The position numbers and the translations under genes are program-made. From positions 1-64,000 of the forward strand of contig JABLUY010000052.1 of assembly GCA_013306675.1 (NCBI GenBank): 64,000 nucleotides of DNA. Reading direction: 5' to 3'. Shown here in pieces: positions 61,990-64,000 of this stretch (positions are counted from its first letter, which is position 1; each line of letters starts with the position of its first letter). Origin of the DNA: Thraustochytrium sp. TN22 (Eukaryota > Sar > Bigyra > Thraustochytrida > Thraustochytriidae). The notes beneath the pieces are model-generated. The model was not told the DNA's origin, ran no database searches, and worked only from the letters and a program-made list of their open reading frames with translations.

Positions 61990-64000
61990 TCATTCAGAGA
62001 CAGGCGGCAGGGTCGAGCGCTGCGACAGCGCGTGCGCCTTCCGGACCAGATCGTCCTCGGCAAGGGCCGCAGCATCATCCAGCGAGCGAGCTTCCGCGCC
62101 ATTCTCAAAGTCCTCTGAGAGAGCAGGGTCGCGGCCGCCCTCGGTGGAGCATTCGGAGGAGGTCTCGGACATGGAAGTGGTGCGCGGCTTGCTGCCCAGC
62201 TGGCGGGGCAGCTGGTCGGCCACGACGTCAAGCTTGGCCCGCTCGCCGCGCTCCGCACGAAGGCGGAAGCCGCGCGGGCTGAGAGGGCTGGTGACCTCCT
62301 CGATCGGCGAGCGCGCCTCCGGGCTGGCCAGGGCCGTCTTGACCTCGAGTGACGTCACGGTCCACCGCAGCGGCGCGGTCATGTCCGAAAAGACAGGCTC
62401 CTCACTGGCGGCTGGCTCCTGCGCGGCCTCAACGCCGGCAGCGTGCAGCTGCTGCAGGCCGTCACGGAGAAGTGAGGCAAAGTCGGGCTCCGCATGCGCA
62501 GCGGCCGCGGTCTCGAACTTGGGCACAGGGCCGAGCGGGTCCGCGTCGCGGATCCACAGCCGGTTCGGGAAGGCGCCTGCACGGGATTTGTGTTTCCACT
62601 CGCCCGTCTTCGAGTTGAAGCGGTACAGCGGCAACAGCTTCCACCCGTGGTCTGCGACGGCGCGCACGGCATCCAGGACGTAGTCGGCCTCCGCATCGTC
62701 GAGAAAGTAGGCCAGGCTGAAGCGCGAAAAGCCCGGGCGCAGGAGCTCGGCCACCTCGGGGTTGGCGACCATGGCGTCCTCGTAGTCCTGCACGGCTGTC
62801 TGGTCCATGTCGAAGAGGCGCTGCGTGTAGGGCCCCGCACACATGCAACCACCGCGCGTCTGCACGCCGAAGACGTCGTTCAGCACGGCGCACACGAAGT
62901 TGTATGGCAGGAAGCGCGCCTCATGGCGGATCAGAAACGAGACAATGGGTAGGCGCGCCACGCCGTCAGCGCGCGGCGGGCCGAGCAGCACGATGTTGGG
63001 ATGGCTTTCGAGGCGGTCTGCGATGAGGCGGTTCCACTTGGTCTCCTGCGCGTGGATGCGCTTGTGGCCTACGGCTTCCTTGAGCTGGAACGCGAGACCC
63101 GCGCGGATCGAGCCGACCACGTCCGGCGTGCCGCCCTCCTCGCGTTCCACGGCGTGCGTCAGGTACCGCTGCGCATCGTCGCGCACGTAGTAGACGGTGC
63201 CACCGCCGATGCTGCCTTCGCTTGGGGTGCCACTCGTAAAGAGTGACTCCTTGGCGATGAGCACGCCCGGCGTGTTGACGCCGCCCACAAACTTGTGCGG
63301 CGACACGAAGACTGCGTCCTTGTGCGCCAGCCCGTGGTCCGGGTGGTCCGCGCCCAGCTCCGGGTTCATGTCGATGTGCACGTACGGGCCGGCCGCGGCG
63401 TAATCCCAGCAGGCCAGCGCACCGTGGCGGTGCAGCACGGCCGAGACCGCGTCCACGTCCTCGAGGACGCCCGTGACATTGGACCCCGCCGAGAAGGCGC
63501 CCACACGCAACGGGCGGTCGCTGTGCATGCGGAGAAGCTCAGCAAGCACCTCGCGGTCCACCCCGAGGCCGTCCGGCCGCGCCGGCACGCTGACCACGTC
63601 CGCGCCGGACTCGCGCCACGGGAGCAAGTTGCTGTGGTGCTCAAATGCGCCGGTGAAAATCACGGGCCGCGTGCTGACGTCTTCCGTGGGCTCGCGCAGG
63701 CCGAGCACGCTGACCAGGCGATTGATGGCACCCGTGCTGCCGGAGCCCGTGAAGATGACGACGTCGCGCTGCGCGTTGACGGCGTGTTCGATGATCTGGC
63801 GCGCCTCGGCGCGGAAGCACGTGCTTTGCAGGCCGGTCGCAGACGTGAGTGTGTGCGTGTTGGCGTAGAGCGGGTACACGCGGTCGCGCACGAATGCGTC
63901 GACGCTATCAAAGGCACGGCCGCTGGCGGTCCAGTCCGCATACACGATGGGCTTCTGACCGAAGGGAGTGTCGACGGGCGTGTAGGCGCCCACAACACCC
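61990..64000 (-). CDS. Class V PLP-dependent aminotransferase / cysteine-desulfurase-like protein, 5' partial
   Basis: A fold-type I pyridoxal-phosphate enzyme of the cysteine desulfurase-like (class V) group. Visible motifs are YADWTASGRAFDSVD near the N-terminus, FTGSGSTGAINRLV (cofactor phosphate), ACWDYAAAGPYVHIDMN (Asp contacting the pyridine ring), and VFVSPHKFVGG with the Schiff-base Lys (codon 63294-63292). QTRGGCMCAGPYTQRLF stands where desulfurases carry their reactive Cys loop. The catalytic part spans about 450 residues. A Ser/Glu-rich, probably disordered tail of about 180 residues follows. The frame is open to the right edge with no ATG before it; the codon at 63993 is GTG. The N-terminus therefore lies outside the window. 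The substrate is unknown. It could be an aminotransferase, a lyase or a desulfurase, and the family level is as far as the sequence goes. Confidence 0.87.
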   Translation of the reverse strand, partial: GVVGAYTPVDTPFGQKPIVYADWTASGRAFDSVDAFVRDRVYPLYANTHTLTSATGLQSTCFRAEARQIIEHAVNAQRDVVIFTGSGSTGAINRLVSVLGLREPTEDVSTRPVIFTGAFEHHSNLLPWRESGADVVSVPARPDGLGVDREVLAELLRMHSDRPLRVGAFSAGSNVTGVLEDVDAVSAVLHRHGALACWDYAAAGPYVHIDMNPELGADHPDHGLAHKDAVFVSPHKFVGGVNTPGVLIAKESLFTSGTPSEGSIGGGTVYYVRDDAQRYLTHAVEREEGGTPDVVGSIRAGLAFQLKEAVGHKRIHAQETKWNRLIADRLESHPNIVLLGPPRADGVARLPIVSFLIRHEARFLPYNFVCAVLNDVFGVQTRGGCMCAGPYTQRLFDMDQTAVQDYEDAMVANPEVAELLRPGFSRFSLAYFLDDAEADYVLDAVRAVADHGWKLLPLYRFNSKTGEWKHKSRAGAFPNRLWIRDADPLGPVPKFETAAAAHAEPDFASLLRDGLQQLHAAGVEAAQEPAASEEPVFSDMTAPLRWTVTSLEVKTALASPEARSPIEEVTSPLSPRGFRLRAERGERAKLDVVADQLPRQLGSKPRTTSMSETSSECSTEGGRDPALSEDFENGAEARSLDDAAALAEDDLVRKAHALSQRSTLPPVSE

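Noticed and set aside
1-64000. Transposons, virus-derived elements, CRISPR arrays, rRNA genes
   Set aside because: No transposase, reverse transcriptase, integrase, capsid or spaced-repeat pattern was seen. All repeats found are simple tandem repeats.

Overview
This 64 kb window reads as nuclear DNA of a GC-rich, intron-poor, gene-dense unicellular eukaryote. The best guess is a thraustochytrid-type labyrinthulomycete (stramenopile). The basis is uninterrupted reading frames of up to 16.5 kb, a purely eukaryotic gene set (eIF5A, Pumilio, VPS13, Esf2/ABT1, PPWD1), protist-style receptors joining leucine-rich repeats to a multipass membrane region, and strong GC bias with abundant microsatellites. 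The taxon is inferred, not shown. Sixteen protein-coding genes can be supported, all apparently intronless. The two at the window edges are incomplete. No tRNA, rRNA, CRISPR, transposon or virus-derived element was recognised.

Layout. 1-2743: a GABA-B-like class C GPCR, open at the left edge (+). 4128-4610: eIF5A (-). 6084-7874: a coiled-coil protein (-), divergent from a Pumilio RNA-binding protein at 8690-11911 (+). 12417-13943: a ketohexokinase-like pfkB sugar kinase (-). 16329-23564: a giant potassium channel with four complete channel units in one chain (+). 23773-25440: a SET/SMYD-like protein (-), divergent from a 5,492-residue VPS13-type lipid-transfer protein at 26699-43177 (+). 43218-45767: an unrecognised alanine-rich helical protein (-). 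46033-47553: a secreted RCC1-like propeller (-), divergent from an LRR/FN3/multipass receptor at 49044-52982 (+). 53132-54130: Esf2/ABT1 ribosome-biogenesis factor (-). 56234-57814: pyruvate kinase (+). 58015-59115: a secreted class 3 lipase-like protein (-), divergent from the PPWD1 spliceosomal cyclophilin at 59307-61469 (+). 61990-64000: a class V PLP aminotransferase, open at the right edge (-).

Genes alternate strands almost throughout. Divergent pairs share promoters of 0.2-2.1 kb and convergent pairs have 3' gaps of 40-520 bp. There is no operon-like logic. Housekeeping genes sit among sensory and membrane genes (GPCR, four-unit channel, LRR receptor, secreted propeller). Between genes the DNA is mostly GC-rich with simple repeats. 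Hexanucleotide repeats that encode dipeptides recur inside several unrelated proteins.

The most striking items are the four-in-one potassium channel, whose four cyclic-nucleotide-binding folds all look degenerate at the phosphate-binding cassette, and the VPS13 protein carrying PDZ, RanBP2 zinc-finger and PH-like insertions.
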